DNA of 49,914 bases from an uncultured Patescibacteria group bacterium (GTDB taxonomy: Bacteria > Patescibacteriota > JACMRA01): positions 1 to 49,914 of the forward strand of contig CALITC010000007.1 in assembly GCA_938041505.1 (NCBI GenBank), written 5' to 3'. A program made the position numbers and the translations under genes. Every line of letters begins with the position of its first letter. Within the stretch, counting starts at the first letter, position 1. Of this stretch, positions 39,174 through 47,655 are shown in pieces. Under the pieces are notes generated by a model. It ran no database searches, had not been told where the DNA came from, and worked only from the letters and a program-made list of their open reading frames with translations.

Positions 39174-40082
39174 ATGCAGCGAAAAATATCCAAACAAGTT
39201 AAAAACATTTTTGCCATCGGGGCTTTATTGCTACTCATGGTCTTCGTGTATGACCAGTATATTTCTGGCCAGGTTATCGACAAGTACCGAGAGACTCTTG
39301 GGCATGTCCGCGATACGATTACACTAGCCGGTGTGATATATATTTTTGCCGGGATTATCAATTATTTCATTAATCAAAATATCCACAAAATAGTCTACAA
39401 AAAATATCTTCAACGAATTATCGCTGGGGTCTCGGTCGCTCTTGGTGTACTCTCAACGTTATTCATATGGATTGATAACCAAGAAACCTTCCTCACATAC
39501 TTTGGATTTATGCTGGTGGCAATTGCGATATCATTCCAAGACCTCTTCAAGAACTTGATGGGTAGTATGATTATCAACACTACACGCAACATTGAGATTG
39601 GTGATACTGTGGAGGTGGGTGGGCATATTGGAAAAGTGGTTGATGTCGGTTTTCTCTACACCACGCTATTGGAAAATACTTCATGGAATGATGTCGGTGA
39701 TATTAACAACAAAGAAATCAAACTACCGAATCAAGTCTTCTCCAACCAGGTCGCCAAAAGTTACGACATCCGCGATACGTTTATCTGGGATGAGATTGCT
39801 TTCAAGGTTCCCGATGATAAGAAGATTGCAAACATTGAAAGTCGTATCACCAAGATTATCCAGCAAGAGATTGCCAAGATAGAGCAGCCCACCAAGCAAT
39901 TTTTACGAAGGCTCGGTCGGAATATTGTCGGAGGTTTGAAGGACGAGCACTATTACAAAATATATTTTGATGTAGATAACAGTGATATCGTGGTGACAGT
40001 ACGTTACTTGGTACACAACAAAGAAGTGAGAGAGGTTCGCTCAACAATTATTAAGAAAATGAGTGGGATACTTGGGAAGTAG
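39174..40082 (+). CDS. mscS: MscS-family mechanosensitive channel
   Basis: A 302-residue membrane protein with three to four helices (about 12-28, 47-67, 82-100, 105-125). The pore helix and beta domain typical of MscS follow: AIAISFQDLFKNLMGSMIIN, then IEIGDTVEVGGHIGKVVDVG and IKLPNQVFSNQVAKSY. Such channels open under membrane tension and protect against osmotic downshock. It lies between the divergent egtB and the downstream egtD (77 bp before the egtD ATG). Whether it belongs to the thiol cluster functionally is unclear. Confidence 0.93.
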   Translation: MQRKISKQVKNIFAIGALLLLMVFVYDQYISGQVIDKYRETLGHVRDTITLAGVIYIFAGIINYFINQNIHKIVYKKYLQRIIAGVSVALGVLSTLFIWIDNQETFLTYFGFMLVAIAISFQDLFKNLMGSMIINTTRNIEIGDTVEVGGHIGKVVDVGFLYTTLLENTSWNDVGDINNKEIKLPNQVFSNQVAKSYDIRDTFIWDEIAFKVPDDKKIANIESRITKIIQQEIAKIEQPTKQFLRRLGRNIVGGLKDEHYYKIYFDVDNSDIVVTVRYLVHNKEVREVRSTIIKKMSGILGK

Positions 40083-40102
40083 AAAGACCTGTAAGAATGC
40101 TT

Positions 40103-40131
40103 TTGACAATTGCCCAAATATAAGATTAGAT
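40103..40131 (+). promoter_or_regulatory. Promoter of egtD
   Basis: TTGACA (40103-40108), 17 bp, TTAGAT (40126-40131). AAGGA lies 7-11 nt before the ATG at 40159. Confidence 0.65.
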
Positions 40132-40158
40132 CGACTCAGTTGCACACAAGGATATAAA

Positions 40159-41139
40159 ATGAGTAAGAAATTAGTGCTAGTTAAGCCCAAGAGTGAATTT
40201 GCAGAAGATATCAAAAAAGGTCTGACGTCCAATATAAAAGAAATTCCCTCGTATCACTTATACGGTGAGAAAGGTGATCAGTTATTCGAAAAAATCACCT
40301 TAACAAATGAATACTACCCGACCAGATCGGAGCTCCAAATTTTAGAGAGCTATGCATTCAATATTCTCATGCATTCTGGATCCGATGAAAAAGCTCCCAC
40401 AATTGTAGAGCTTGGGTCAGGAAACGGTACCAAAACTGAAAAACTATTAAACAAAGCCGTAGAAGTATATGGGAAATGTAATTATTACCCAGTTGATATT
40501 TCCCAGCAGTCTTTGCTCCTACTTAAGAACAGACTGAGTAAATTCGAACACTGTCTTATTTCACCAGTCGAGGCAAATATTTATGAAAATCTTGAATTTT
40601 TGCCGAGAATACAAAGTCAGAAGCTAATTCTATTCTTAGGGTCAAGCATAGGAAACATGGGAATCGACAAGTCGTATTCACTTATGAAGCGAATAGCTGA
40701 TAACATGTCTCCCCATGATAAATTGTTGATAGGCTTTGATCTTGCTCATAATGGCAACAAACCCCAGGAGATTATCAATAGAGCATATAATGATGACGGT
40801 CTTGTAACCGCGCAGTTTAATCTTAATTTGTTACGTAAAATAAATAATCAGCTTGGGGGCGAGTTTGATGTTGGGCAGTTCGAATATTACTCACATTATA
40901 ACCCAGAGCTAAAAAGACAAGAAAGTTTCCTCAAGAGTAAAATCAAACAAGATGTTAGAATATCAGACTTAAATCTTACAGTTAGGTTTTGTAAGGATGA
41001 ATATATTCTCACTGAATTTTCTCAAAAATTTGATTTGGAAATGATTGCCAAGATGGCTGGTGCGGCAGGGCTCGAACAAGTAGATAGTTACACAGACAAA
41101 AACAGATATTTTATTAACTCGTTATTTATCAAAACATAA
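40159..41139 (+). CDS. egtD: EgtD-like L-histidine N-alpha-methyltransferase
   Basis: EgtD trimethylates histidine to hercynine, the first step of ergothioneine synthesis. The 326-residue length is as in known EgtD. Motifs: SYHLYGEKGDQLFEKIT, NEYYPTRSE (Y52-Y53), SAM loop VELGSGNGTKTEKLL (83-97), PVDIS, LFLGSSIGNMG (N166), AYNDDGLVTAQFNLNLL (Y210) and ILTEFSQKF (E286, S288). These are the residues that bind histidine in mycobacterial EgtD (two Tyr, Asn, Glu, Ser), so the substrate is likely histidine. I chose the ATG at 40159 with its Shine-Dalgarno over an earlier TTG at 40063 that overlaps mscS. It ends at a terminator shared with the convergent surface gene. EgtC and EgtE are not in the window. 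Confidence 0.9.
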   Translation: MSKKLVLVKPKSEFAEDIKKGLTSNIKEIPSYHLYGEKGDQLFEKITLTNEYYPTRSELQILESYAFNILMHSGSDEKAPTIVELGSGNGTKTEKLLNKAVEVYGKCNYYPVDISQQSLLLLKNRLSKFEHCLISPVEANIYENLEFLPRIQSQKLILFLGSSIGNMGIDKSYSLMKRIADNMSPHDKLLIGFDLAHNGNKPQEIINRAYNDDGLVTAQFNLNLLRKINNQLGGEFDVGQFEYYSHYNPELKRQESFLKSKIKQDVRISDLNLTVRFCKDEYILTEFSQKFDLEMIAKMAGAAGLEQVDSYTDKNRYFINSLFIKT

Positions 41140-41168
41140 TTGCAAACAAACGCACTTCATATACAAAT

Positions 41169-41197
41169 ACCACCAGCTTATGCCGGTGGTAATTTCT
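41169..41197. terminator. Terminator between convergent genes
   Basis: ACCACC...GGTGGT stem, followed by AATTTCTT on plus and by ATTTGTAT on minus. Confidence 0.65.
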
Positions 41198-41218
41198 TAT
41201 GTATCGGCAGGCTCTACT

Positions 41219-42031
41219 TTATATAAATACTCTTTCTGTATAGATAAAACTCATAAAGACAGAGAGTATTACATAAGGAAGTAGCTGCGGTGAAGAAGAT
41301 CGCCCTCCTGATCTAATCAAAGGCGTAGATTCACCTGAACCACCACCGACACCAGTAAATTCTTCGCCACCTTGCCAATCTTCTGATTCGTTATCCGTAG
41401 ATTCGTTAGCACCTCCTCCAGAACCAAAATTCGTTTCGCTGCCACCATTGGTAGAGTCATCTCCGCCTCCGCCAACTGGTCCCGCACACTGATATTGGTA
41501 GGCTTCACAGACAAAGTCATCTCCTGGATAAACATAACCACTATCATTATTGTGAGAGTCTCCATGGTCTTCATCGTGAGTTACCGTATCGTCAAAATGA
41601 TTATCAGAGATTATATCAAAATTATAACTAGAGACGTTGCTGTAATGTTCTCCATTATGGATTCTAAAAGTAAATCTATCTGCCCCGTGAAAATCATTCT
41701 CAGGCGTGTAGGTTAAGCCGGTAAAAAAATCAGGCAAGTCGATAGTGTCGCCGCTTTGAACTAGATCTCCAGAGTAGTTATAAAGTGCTCCGTGTGATGG
41801 AATCTCCTGAATTAATGCGTATTGAGAGTATTGCGGTGTATCAACGTTGTTGGTATAAACATGTGTAGTAAGAACATGTACTGAGGCATTCATACTCAGC
41901 TTAAGAGAATAGTCCTGGGTGACAGGAAGCTCAGAAGCCTCAGTGTCAATCGGAGGCAAAGAAAAACTCAAAACAAACATTGTTAAAAATGCAGCAACTA
42001 GTAGTCGAAAATTCTTGATAAAATAGATCAT
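41219..42031 (-). CDS. Surface protein with cadherin-like domain and LIRSGG tail
   Basis: A 270-residue exported protein with a signal peptide (about 4-32). A beta-sandwich domain (about 40-145) contains IPSHGALYNYSGDLVQSGD and LTYTPENDFHGADRFTFRI, the pattern of cadherin-like/VCBS-type repeats. A His/Asp-rich stretch follows (THDEDHGDSHNNDSG), which could bind metal, then a Gly/Ser/Asn-rich linker. The C-terminus has LIRSGG (238-243; 41303-41320), a hydrophobic segment and a short end with one Arg. I start at the ATG (42031), since the upstream GTG at 42058 lies in the -10 box. It is divergent from the giant gene at 42434. Confidence 0.8.
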   Translation of the reverse strand: MIYFIKNFRLLVAAFLTMFVLSFSLPPIDTEASELPVTQDYSLKLSMNASVHVLTTHVYTNNVDTPQYSQYALIQEIPSHGALYNYSGDLVQSGDTIDLPDFFTGLTYTPENDFHGADRFTFRIHNGEHYSNVSSYNFDIISDNHFDDTVTHDEDHGDSHNNDSGYVYPGDDFVCEAYQYQCAGPVGGGGDDSTNGGSETNFGSGGGANESTDNESEDWQGGEEFTGVGGGSGESTPLIRSGGRSSSPQLLPYVILSVFMSFIYTERVFI

Positions 42032-42049
42032 AATATTAATTTTTACTTT

Positions 42050-42079
42050 AAAATACACAAAAAAGTAAATTTAGGTCAA
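42050..42079 (-). promoter_or_regulatory. Promoter of the LIRSGG gene
   Basis: Minus strand TTGACC (42079-42074), 18 bp, TATTTT (42055-42050), 18 nt before the ATG. Confidence 0.6.
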
Positions 42080-42385
42080 GCAACATTATATATTAATCGT
42101 CTACTCTTCGTAAAGTGCTGCACGAATCATTTGCTATACAAAAACCTAATACGATAGCACAAAATCGCTAAAGAGAAAAATTTACCATAAATAATCCTAG
42201 TATTTAATTTTTTTTTACCAGCACCTTTAGCAAAGATCAGCTCAGTAGTTTTTGTTCCCAAGATTTATCTATTTGCGATCAATAAGCTTAAAGAAGCGGA
42301 AGGGACTCATTGTAATCCACTGCCGTAAACGAGTATGTTAGCGATTACAAATATCTAAAGGATTGCTTTTTACGAGATTTTATAT
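42080..42385. other. Gene-less divergent spacer
   Basis: AT-rich spacer between two divergently transcribed surface-protein genes. Apart from the two promoters at its ends I see no gene and no strong repeat. Confidence 0.6.
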
Positions 42386-42414
42386 TTGACGTGATTGATG
42401 AGTTTGCTTAATCT
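42386..42414 (+). promoter_or_regulatory. Promoter of the giant surface gene
   Basis: TTGACG (42386-42391), 17 bp, TAATCT (42409-42414), 19 nt before the ATG at 42434. Confidence 0.6.
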
Positions 42415-42433
42415 TGGGCAAATAATATTCATT

Positions 42434-45400
42434 ATGAAATATACAGAGGTAACGTCAGATTGGAAGACTGATAATAATTTAAAAAATATTGAGAACGGTA
42501 AGATTTTCAAAATTTTAAGAGCATTTTCCCCGACAAAAAAGACACTTTCAAAACTGCTTCTGTTTCTATTGGTTGTCTCCAGTTTACAGTTCATTTCAAA
42601 TAAAGAAATTGAAGTACAGGCTAACCCAGGAGGGATTTCTTCCAATTTAGACTTTTGGCTAAATGCTGAATCTGGTTTAGATCTAGATGGGACTGACATA
42701 AATGGCTGGACAGACCAGTCACCAAATTCAATTTTGGCTTTTCCTGATCTTACTCCAGGATACCTTGATCCGCAATACCAAACTAATAGCTCAAATTTTA
42801 ATCCAACAGTAGGGTATTTGGCTGATGATGAAGCGTTGTTGTTTGATGATGAGGAGTTGCCGATGGGTAATTCGGCGCGTACTATTTTTATAGTGGCCAA
42901 CCCAGAGGACACCGAATACAACGACACTGGGGTTTTTAGTAGGGAGAATCTATTTCTATACGGAAACGAAGATTTTGGCGGGACTCCCGGAGAATTTTTT
43001 GCTACTTCAATGAAATCTGATGGATTCAGAATAGACTGGGGTAGTCACAAAGTCCAGAGTTCTCTCACTTCCCCAGACACTAGTATCGCGACAGTATCGT
43101 TTGAGGCAGGTGCCAACACAGATGAGGCTAATTTTTGGTTGAATGGAGAGCCAAATGTATTAGAGACTGTTGAGGGGGCATCGGTACCAATTAACACCAC
43201 TATTTCTAATCTAGGTGTGGTAGGTGACAATGCAGGAGGTAGTGATAGTTATATTGGTGATATTGCAGAGGTTATCATCTATGATACAGAGCTATCTGAT
43301 ACTGAGCGATCTCAAGTAGAGTCATATCTTAGTTTGAAATATGGTATTACAAAATCTGGTTCGAACGAGATGCTAATTTCTAATCCAGATGAGAGTAGTA
43401 GTTATTCTAGAAGTGTGACACTAGGTCAGTCTTTTACGGCAACTTCAGATAGCATGCTCACTGATGTTCAAATTGGTGTATCTACCAACCTTAACTCCAA
43501 TACGGCTACTCAAGTAGATCTCTATATCTGTGAGGGAAGTGTTTATTGTACTGCTGGAAATTCTATTAATACCACCACTGGCTTGCCCGTTAGCCCAGGC
43601 ACTCCGATGTTACCACTAGGTACACCTTTGGAGATGGTCAAAGGTAATCAATACACATACGCAATCAATCCTAATAGTGCCATTCGCCTAACTCGTGGCG
43701 TTGACTCTTACTCCGGTGGAACGGCGTTTAACGATAGTGGTGTACCATGGGCTGTTGATTACACTTTCTTTATTCACGGGTATTCTATTGTTGGAGATTA
43801 TCTTACATCAAATGGTACAGATACTATATGGGATAATGCTCGTGCCAGTGCAGGGTACCATAACGATGTGGTTGGTATTGGTCGTGATATAAGCTCAACT
43901 CTAGATCAGCGCATATCTAAGTCTATAAGTAACGACGCAGTGTTAACTATAACCACAGATGACGATACTGCAGATTACACTAGTGCTAATGGTGGAACTC
44001 GCACGCAGCTTAACGATCTTGAGTTTGTTAGTTTAACCAACAATGATGGAGCAATCACTTCAGCACCAGTGAATATTGCTGGATATAGCCATCAGATTGG
44101 GCGCCAATGGCACGCACAAGTAGCTAACTATACAGGCAGTGTTAACGCAAAATTTGATATTGCAACCCTTTCCGGAAATGGCTGGGAAATTGTGCAGTCA
44201 GATACGGATGATTTTGCTAGTGGCTCTGCCAACTTGACCAAGATTGCGGATATAGGGGCAAGTGGTGAAGTAACTGACGTGACATTTGTTGATGGCAAGT
44301 ACTACGGATTATTGCAGCGAGTAAATAGAGAATTAGTGTATAGTTTGTCTGATCCATACGATGCTTCAAAGTTCGTATATGCTGGCGATGGTGAGCTATT
44401 TGATATTTCAGATTATCACACCAATGTCACTGGTGTAGACTTTAGCACTGATGGTACAAAAATGTTTACTGTAGGATACTTAGAAGAAGAGGTAAATGAG
44501 TTTATTCTTTCTGCCCCATTCGATATCTCCACTGCCGTATTTAGCCATACAGTTGATGTGGGAACCCAAGAAAATAGAATTCAGAATCTTGAGTTTAATA
44601 ATGATGGTACAAAAATGTTCATTATCGGTAACGATGATGTTATTTATGAGTATACTTTAAGCGAAGGGTTTGCTCTTTCTACTGCTAGCTACGCGGGTAA
44701 TTCTGAGACTCTTGACATAGGGGCTCAAGATGGATCATCTACTGGTATTGGGTTCAGCGCTGATGGAATGAAATTGTTCTCAACTGGTTTGCAATATGAC
44801 TTGATTCATGAATATGATCTTTCTGCTCCATTTGATGTCTCTACAGGGGTCTACACTGGGGCGGGGGAAACACTTGATCCAGATGTTGACGGTGCAGGTA
44901 TTCCAGGGGATGTATTGTTTAACGAAGATGGCTCAACTTTGTATGTACATAGTAGTCGGACATTATATGAGTATACGCTAGGAACCCCATACGATATATC
45001 CACAGCCACTTTTGAGGGTATTGCGATGGACAAAGGTGCTCTGACTGGGACTTTTGGCGTTGCTTGGAGTCCTGTGTTCAACGATAATGGAACTAAATTG
45101 ATATTTGCTGATGGCTCTAATTCTACCGTGTCTGAGTTTGTTCTCGGTCCTGTACAAGGTTTTACAGAAGTTGTTGAAGATAATGGATCTTTGGTAGGTC
45201 AGATTGGTGCAAGATTAGTTGAAGATACTTTTGCTGATATTGATAATAACGGAGAGTTGACAGCGTGTGGAGGAAGTTTTGCTTGTGTCGGAGGTGAGCA
45301 GTTGCAACTAGGGAATATTCCTGCAGAATTTACTCCTACGGTAGCGTTATATGATGGTGATGGGTCAACCTCTAATACCAACAACACCGCAACTGTCATG

Positions 45401-47500
45401 ATTGTCATCCTTGTAGGAAACGCAGCAAATCACGAAAATATTGATGATATCTCGGACATTACATTCGTATTTGCAGATAATGCGTTCAATTCAAACGATG
45501 CTGGTGCAATTGATCGCTCTGGTGACGCAAGCCCCTTCTCAACTAATTTTGGTATCGACTATATTAGTATTCCGGGTGTGGACGTGGATAACGAGTCGGG
45601 TATTTCAATTACCGAAGATCTTAATAACGGCTCATTTGGGGTGGCGCTTGAATCAGCTCCAACTTCTGATGTCGTAATTGACATAAGTAGTGCAGATACA
45701 GGTGCAGCAACTGTAAGCCCATCCCAGTTAACATTTACTTCGTCTAATTGGAGCACGTCACAATCTGTCACCATTACACCAGTATCAGATAATGACGTGG
45801 TCGATGAGGTTGTATCAATCACGTTTGCTGTAAACGATGCAAATAGTAGTGATGAATATGATTCATTAGATAACGTAACACGATCTGTGACAGTTACTGA
45901 TGATGATAGTGCTGGGTTTAGCGTTATTCCTTTGATTACCGGCGGAGCTATTACAGAAGGATCTACGAGTAGTAATGAGTTTAGTGTAGTACTAGATCAC
46001 CAACCTCAAAGTGAAGTGATAATCAATATAAGTTCTGCCAATTCAGCCTTGAATGTTGATACAGGTTCACTCACATTCACTACAGCAAACTGGAGTACAC
46101 AGCAGCCGGTCTCATTAACGGCATCTGAGGATGACAACGTGGTAAGCGAGCAGAATATTGAGGTAACAATATCTGTAAATGACGGAACGAGCGACAATGA
46201 TTTTGATGGCTTAACTGACTCCATAGAGGTGGATGTAATCGATAACGACACCGCCACTATCACGGTTAGCCCAAGTGGAATTACCGTAGCAGAGAATGCG
46301 GGTAGTGACACGTTTACTGTAGTGTTAGGTGCCCAGCCAACAAGTGATGTGGTTATCGATCTGACAAGTGTAGAATCAGAAGAAGCAACCGTAAGTCCTG
46401 CTCAATTAACATTCACTTCTTTGAGTTGGAATACACCACAAATAGTCACAGTCACAGGTGTTGCAGATACTTTTGTCTCTAACGACTCTACTGACATTAT
46501 GGTGTCTGTAAACGACGCGACTAGTGATGATAGCTTTGATGGCTTAGGTGATACTGTTGAAGTAACGCTCGTTGATGACGAAGTTGACTCGGATAACGAC
46601 AAGGTATCAGACGATCAAGAAGCAATAGATAATACAGATCCAAGTAATGCTTTGGATTACAAGGATAGTGATGGTGATGGTGTGCCAGATGTTGTTGAAG
46701 AATCCGAAGGCTCTGATCCCAATGAAGAGACAAGTTTCCAAGACAGTGATAATGGTGGTGCACCGGATTACGTGGAAACAATCCTTTTACCAAATTCCGG
46801 CCTTACTGGTACCGATCCAAGTTATGACTCAGATGACGAAGATAGTGATGGTGATGGAACCTCTAACTCCCAAGAGCTTAACAGTCCAAACAATGGTGAT
46901 GGGAATGGCGATGGTATTCCTGACTACTTGCAACCCAACGTTGCAAACATTCTCAACCCAGATGATCAAAGCTACGTAACCCTTGTTGTTGCAGTAACTT
47001 GCGACAGCACTAACACGCCAGAATTCAGAACTGAGCAATTCTACGGAGATGACCCAGATTTTTCATATCCATACGGGCTTCTCAAGTTTGAGATCGGATG
47101 TGCGAATTCTCTTGTAGAGGCGTACTGGCATGGGGCAGATATTGCTGCTGAATATGAGATTCGTAAGTACGGAAACCTCACTCCAGGAGATGATAGCACG
47201 GGAGGTTGGTATGATCTGGAAAGTGTTGTGGATATTGTTGAAGTCGGTGGAGAAAGTATTGTAAAAATATCGTACAACTTAACCGACGGCCAATTAGGAG
47301 ATGATACTGGTGTAGACGGGGTGATTATTGATCCAGTCGGTCTAGCTTTATTAGAGTCCGAAGAAGATGGTGTTACAAGTCCTGAAACTTTGATTAGAAC
47401 TGGAGGTGTCGTCTCAAACCCGTATTCTTTGGTGGTATTAATGGCTGGAGTTGTTGCACTCAGCGGTGTGGTGGTTGATAAGTTTAAGCAAAGGGTCTAA
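42434..47500 (+). CDS. Giant multidomain surface protein with LIRTGG tail
   Basis: A 1688-residue exported protein. A basic stretch and signal helix lie at about 36-62. A lectin/LamG-like domain (about 68-310, FWLNAESGLDLDGTDINGW) comes next, then a DUF8202-like unit (about 460-620, WDNARASAGYHNDVVGIGRD) and a propeller-like series of about six repeats (about 625-905) built on FSTDGTKMF, YEYTLS and PFDIST. Three Calx-beta-like repeats follow (about 1040-1375, each with LTFTSxNWST or close, and ending VTDDD, VIDND or LVDDE). Thrombospondin type 3-like calcium loops (about 1376-1490, DSDGDGVPD) precede a choice-of-anchor U-like unit (about 1500-1645, TDGQLGDDTGVDGVIIDP). LIRTGG (1653-1658), a hydrophobic helix and KFKQRV end it. 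Starting at 42434 avoids initiating inside the promoter. Likely an adhesin or envelope protein; ligand unknown. Confidence 0.85.
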   Translation: MKYTEVTSDWKTDNNLKNIENGKIFKILRAFSPTKKTLSKLLLFLLVVSSLQFISNKEIEVQANPGGISSNLDFWLNAESGLDLDGTDINGWTDQSPNSILAFPDLTPGYLDPQYQTNSSNFNPTVGYLADDEALLFDDEELPMGNSARTIFIVANPEDTEYNDTGVFSRENLFLYGNEDFGGTPGEFFATSMKSDGFRIDWGSHKVQSSLTSPDTSIATVSFEAGANTDEANFWLNGEPNVLETVEGASVPINTTISNLGVVGDNAGGSDSYIGDIAEVIIYDTELSDTERSQVESYLSLKYGITKSGSNEMLISNPDESSSYSRSVTLGQSFTATSDSMLTDVQIGVSTNLNSNTATQVDLYICEGSVYCTAGNSINTTTGLPVSPGTPMLPLGTPLEMVKGNQYTYAINPNSAIRLTRGVDSYSGGTAFNDSGVPWAVDYTFFIHGYSIVGDYLTSNGTDTIWDNARASAGYHNDVVGIGRDISSTLDQRISKSISNDAVLTITTDDDTADYTSANGGTRTQLNDLEFVSLTNNDGAITSAPVNIAGYSHQIGRQWHAQVANYTGSVNAKFDIATLSGNGWEIVQSDTDDFASGSANLTKIADIGASGEVTDVTFVDGKYYGLLQRVNRELVYSLSDPYDASKFVYAGDGELFDISDYHTNVTGVDFSTDGTKMFTVGYLEEEVNEFILSAPFDISTAVFSHTVDVGTQENRIQNLEFNNDGTKMFIIGNDDVIYEYTLSEGFALSTASYAGNSETLDIGAQDGSSTGIGFSADGMKLFSTGLQYDLIHEYDLSAPFDVSTGVYTGAGETLDPDVDGAGIPGDVLFNEDGSTLYVHSSRTLYEYTLGTPYDISTATFEGIAMDKGALTGTFGVAWSPVFNDNGTKLIFADGSNSTVSEFVLGPVQGFTEVVEDNGSLVGQIGARLVEDTFADIDNNGELTACGGSFACVGGEQLQLGNIPAEFTPTVALYDGDGSTSNTNNTATVMIVILVGNAANHENIDDISDITFVFADNAFNSNDAGAIDRSGDASPFSTNFGIDYISIPGVDVDNESGISITEDLNNGSFGVALESAPTSDVVIDISSADTGAATVSPSQLTFTSSNWSTSQSVTITPVSDNDVVDEVVSITFAVNDANSSDEYDSLDNVTRSVTVTDDDSAGFSVIPLITGGAITEGSTSSNEFSVVLDHQPQSEVIINISSANSALNVDTGSLTFTTANWSTQQPVSLTASEDDNVVSEQNIEVTISVNDGTSDNDFDGLTDSIEVDVIDNDTATITVSPSGITVAENAGSDTFTVVLGAQPTSDVVIDLTSVESEEATVSPAQLTFTSLSWNTPQIVTVTGVADTFVSNDSTDIMVSVNDATSDDSFDGLGDTVEVTLVDDEVDSDNDKVSDDQEAIDNTDPSNALDYKDSDGDGVPDVVEESEGSDPNEETSFQDSDNGGAPDYVETILLPNSGLTGTDPSYDSDDEDSDGDGTSNSQELNSPNNGDGNGDGIPDYLQPNVANILNPDDQSYVTLVVAVTCDSTNTPEFRTEQFYGDDPDFSYPYGLLKFEIGCANSLVEAYWHGADIAAEYEIRKYGNLTPGDDSTGGWYDLESVVDIVEVGGESIVKISYNLTDGQLGDDTGVDGVIIDPVGLALLESEEDGVTSPETLIRTGGVVSNPYSLVVLMAGVVALSGVVVDKFKQRV

Positions 47501-47580
47501 TCTATTTCTTATTCAAACTAAGTAAAAAAAAGATATAAATTGTGATTTAAATCAGTAAAAACTATCATATACAAAAAATA

Positions 47581-47609
47581 TTGACAACTAAAAATCTCAA
47601 AAGTATAAT
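47581..47609 (+). promoter_or_regulatory. Consensus promoter with palindrome over the -10
   Basis: TTGACA (47581-47586), 17 bp, TATAAT (47604-47609), a perfect consensus. An 8-bp inverted repeat TATAATTA-CAAAA-TAATTATA (47604-47624) covers the -10 and start region and is a candidate operator. Confidence 0.88.
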
Positions 47610-47655
47610 TACAAAATAATTATAATTTTCATAGTAAAACTAAAGCTTATAAAAT

